From Gemmatimonadales bacterium UBA2960 (GTDB lineage: Bacteria > Gemmatimonadota > Gemmatimonadetes > Longimicrobiales > Gaopeijiaceae), in NCBI GenBank assembly GCA_002348465.1, contig DEBI01000132.1, positions 6,582-23,223 on the forward strand: a stretch of 16,642 bases of DNA, read 5' to 3'. Made by a program: the position numbers and the translations under genes. The notes under the pieces were generated by a model that saw only the letters and a list, made by a program, of their open reading frames with translations, was not told where the DNA came from and did no database searches. Positions 15,653-16,642 of this stretch are shown in pieces (position 1 is the first letter of the stretch; each line of letters opens with the position of its first letter).

Positions 15653-15790
15653 AGCTCAGATCCCGACGGGGTAAGTAACACATTAGATATATAGAACCTA
15701 AGGACATCTAAGCTACCGAAATCGCTGATAACATTGTCGTATCGCGTTGCTTTGCGTAGCCTAGCCGGATCTACAAAACTCGGAGATCAC

Positions 15791-16642
15791 ATGACTGCCC
15801 TACACCGCTTTGCGCTCGCCCTGTTTCTGGTCGCTATGACCGCTTCTCCAGTTCTCGCTCAGGCGGGTTCGTTCGGGAACTCAGTCGTCATAGATGGTGA
15901 CGCCCTTCTGGTCGGCGAACCGAATAACACGTTCCGCCCCGGAATGGTCTACGTCTACAAACGCGGTGAGACTCAATCGGAGTGGACAGAAGCAACCATA
16001 ATCACGGCACCCAATTCCGATCGGGCGGATGGGTTCGGCGCTGTTTTAGCCCTTACAGGGAACTCACTGCTCGTCGCAAATCGAGAAGGATCCGTCTTCG
16101 CCTTCCAACGTGACGGCATAGGCTGGTCATTCGATGCAATGGTGACCGAGGACACATCCGCTGGAATCGATCCACGATGCGACTTTAATGGATATTGCGG
16201 TGTTGACTACGGGATCTCCTTGGCGGCTGAAGGAGACTGGGTTTTGGTAGGCCATGCCAACGTCACGACCGACAGGAGTAGGCTCCGCCCCAGACAGCGA
16301 ACAGCGACTGATGATGTCCCCGATGAGCCGGCTGGGGAAGTCATCGCCTACCGACGAGGTGCACGGGGGTGGTCAGAACAACAAAGATTTTCCTCACCTG
16401 TCTCGGCCAATGCAGATGGGTTTGGGGCCGCCATGGCATTCGTAGGTGACAGACTGCTAATAGGTGCACCGGGAGCAGAAAGTTCGACTGGAATCCAAGG
16501 GGCCGGTCGAGTCTTCGAATACCAAATGGATGATGGCGCTTGGAGACATTCAGGAGAGTTAGTCTCTGAAGCCAACACAGATGCCACGTTCGGAGCACCG
16601 ATCGTACCAGCCGAAGGAGCCACTGGAGTAGTGATCGGTGCG
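15791..16642 (+). CDS. FG-GAP (integrin-alpha-like) repeat protein, N-terminal part (truncated by window edge)
   Basis: 284 codons are visible from the ATG at 15791, with GGAG five bases upstream, and the frame is open to the right edge. A signal peptide (hydrophobic 8-18) is likely cleaved after VLAQ (21-24). At least five repeats of the type FG-x-S-V-x-hydrophobic-x-G-D-x-LLVG-x-P are present, starting at about residues 28, 82, 140, 211 and 267, each followed in full copies by a strand of the type GxVYVYKR. This is the FG-GAP repeat of bacterial integrin-alpha-like propellers, a different subtype from the calcium-loop repeats of the CRTAC1-type protein in this window. Cysteines 130 and 136 in an inserted DPRCDFNGYCG stretch may form a disulfide loop. 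A longer envelope or secreted protein is likely. Confidence 0.88.
   Translation, partial: MTALHRFALALFLVAMTASPVLAQAGSFGNSVVIDGDALLVGEPNNTFRPGMVYVYKRGETQSEWTEATIITAPNSDRADGFGAVLALTGNSLLVANREGSVFAFQRDGIGWSFDAMVTEDTSAGIDPRCDFNGYCGVDYGISLAAEGDWVLVGHANVTTDRSRLRPRQRTATDDVPDEPAGEVIAYRRGARGWSEQQRFSSPVSANADGFGAAMAFVGDRLLIGAPGAESSTGIQGAGRVFEYQMDDGAWRHSGELVSEANTDATFGAPIVPAEGATGVVIGA

Noticed and set aside
15327..15707. A 126-codon minus-strand frame overlapping the CopC gene
   Set aside because: Another phase of the same region; the CopC phase has a clear domain match and hydrophobic leader, this one has none.
1..16642. CRISPR arrays, tRNA/rRNA genes, insertion sequences, attachment sites, defence genes
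   Set aside because: I found no repeat-spacer pattern, no transposase or integrase, and no RNA gene signature on either strand by eye; a dedicated scan could still find a missed small RNA.

Overview
The window looks like chromosomal DNA from an environmental Gram-negative bacterium, most like Gemmatimonadota in gene content. It carries a DUF5916 outer-membrane-type protein, an M14 peptidase with signal peptide, an exported creatininase homologue, an M81 lipoprotein, a CRTAC1-type FG-GAP/ASPIC lipoprotein and small secreted lipocalin-like proteins. That assignment rests on family co-occurrence, not on a marker gene. I see no rRNA, tRNA, transposase, integrase, phage gene or CRISPR array, and nothing that marks a recent insertion.

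Layout, left to right: a partial NosR-like FMN-binding protein (minus, running off the left edge); an exported creatininase-family protein (plus); a DUF5916 protein behind a quinone oxidoreductase (minus, 9 bp apart); an M14 carboxypeptidase (plus) ended by a perfect 13-bp hairpin; a two-gene minus-strand unit of a histidine-rich polytopic membrane protein and a small membrane-anchored protein; a small secreted protein and an M81 lipoprotein (minus); a seven-repeat FG-GAP/ASPIC lipoprotein and an exported phosphatase-like protein (plus); a small secreted protein (minus); a TsdA-type diheme cytochrome c lipoprotein (plus); a CopC-domain protein (minus); and a partial FG-GAP protein (plus, running off the right edge). 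Of 15 genes, 12 appear exported or lipid-anchored, two more are membrane proteins, and only the quinone oxidoreductase looks cytoplasmic.

The genes mostly stand alone or in pairs on alternating strands, so one pathway is not evident. Two loose themes appear. One is extracytoplasmic hydrolysis of peptides or amides (M14, M81, creatininase-like). The other is periplasmic redox and metal chemistry (NosR-like flavoprotein, TsdA-type cytochrome, CopC). I do not see a clearly new multi-gene system. The most interesting items are the histidine-rich membrane protein with its partner, several enzyme-family proteins whose usual active-site residues are altered, and a perfect palindrome upstream of the TsdA gene.
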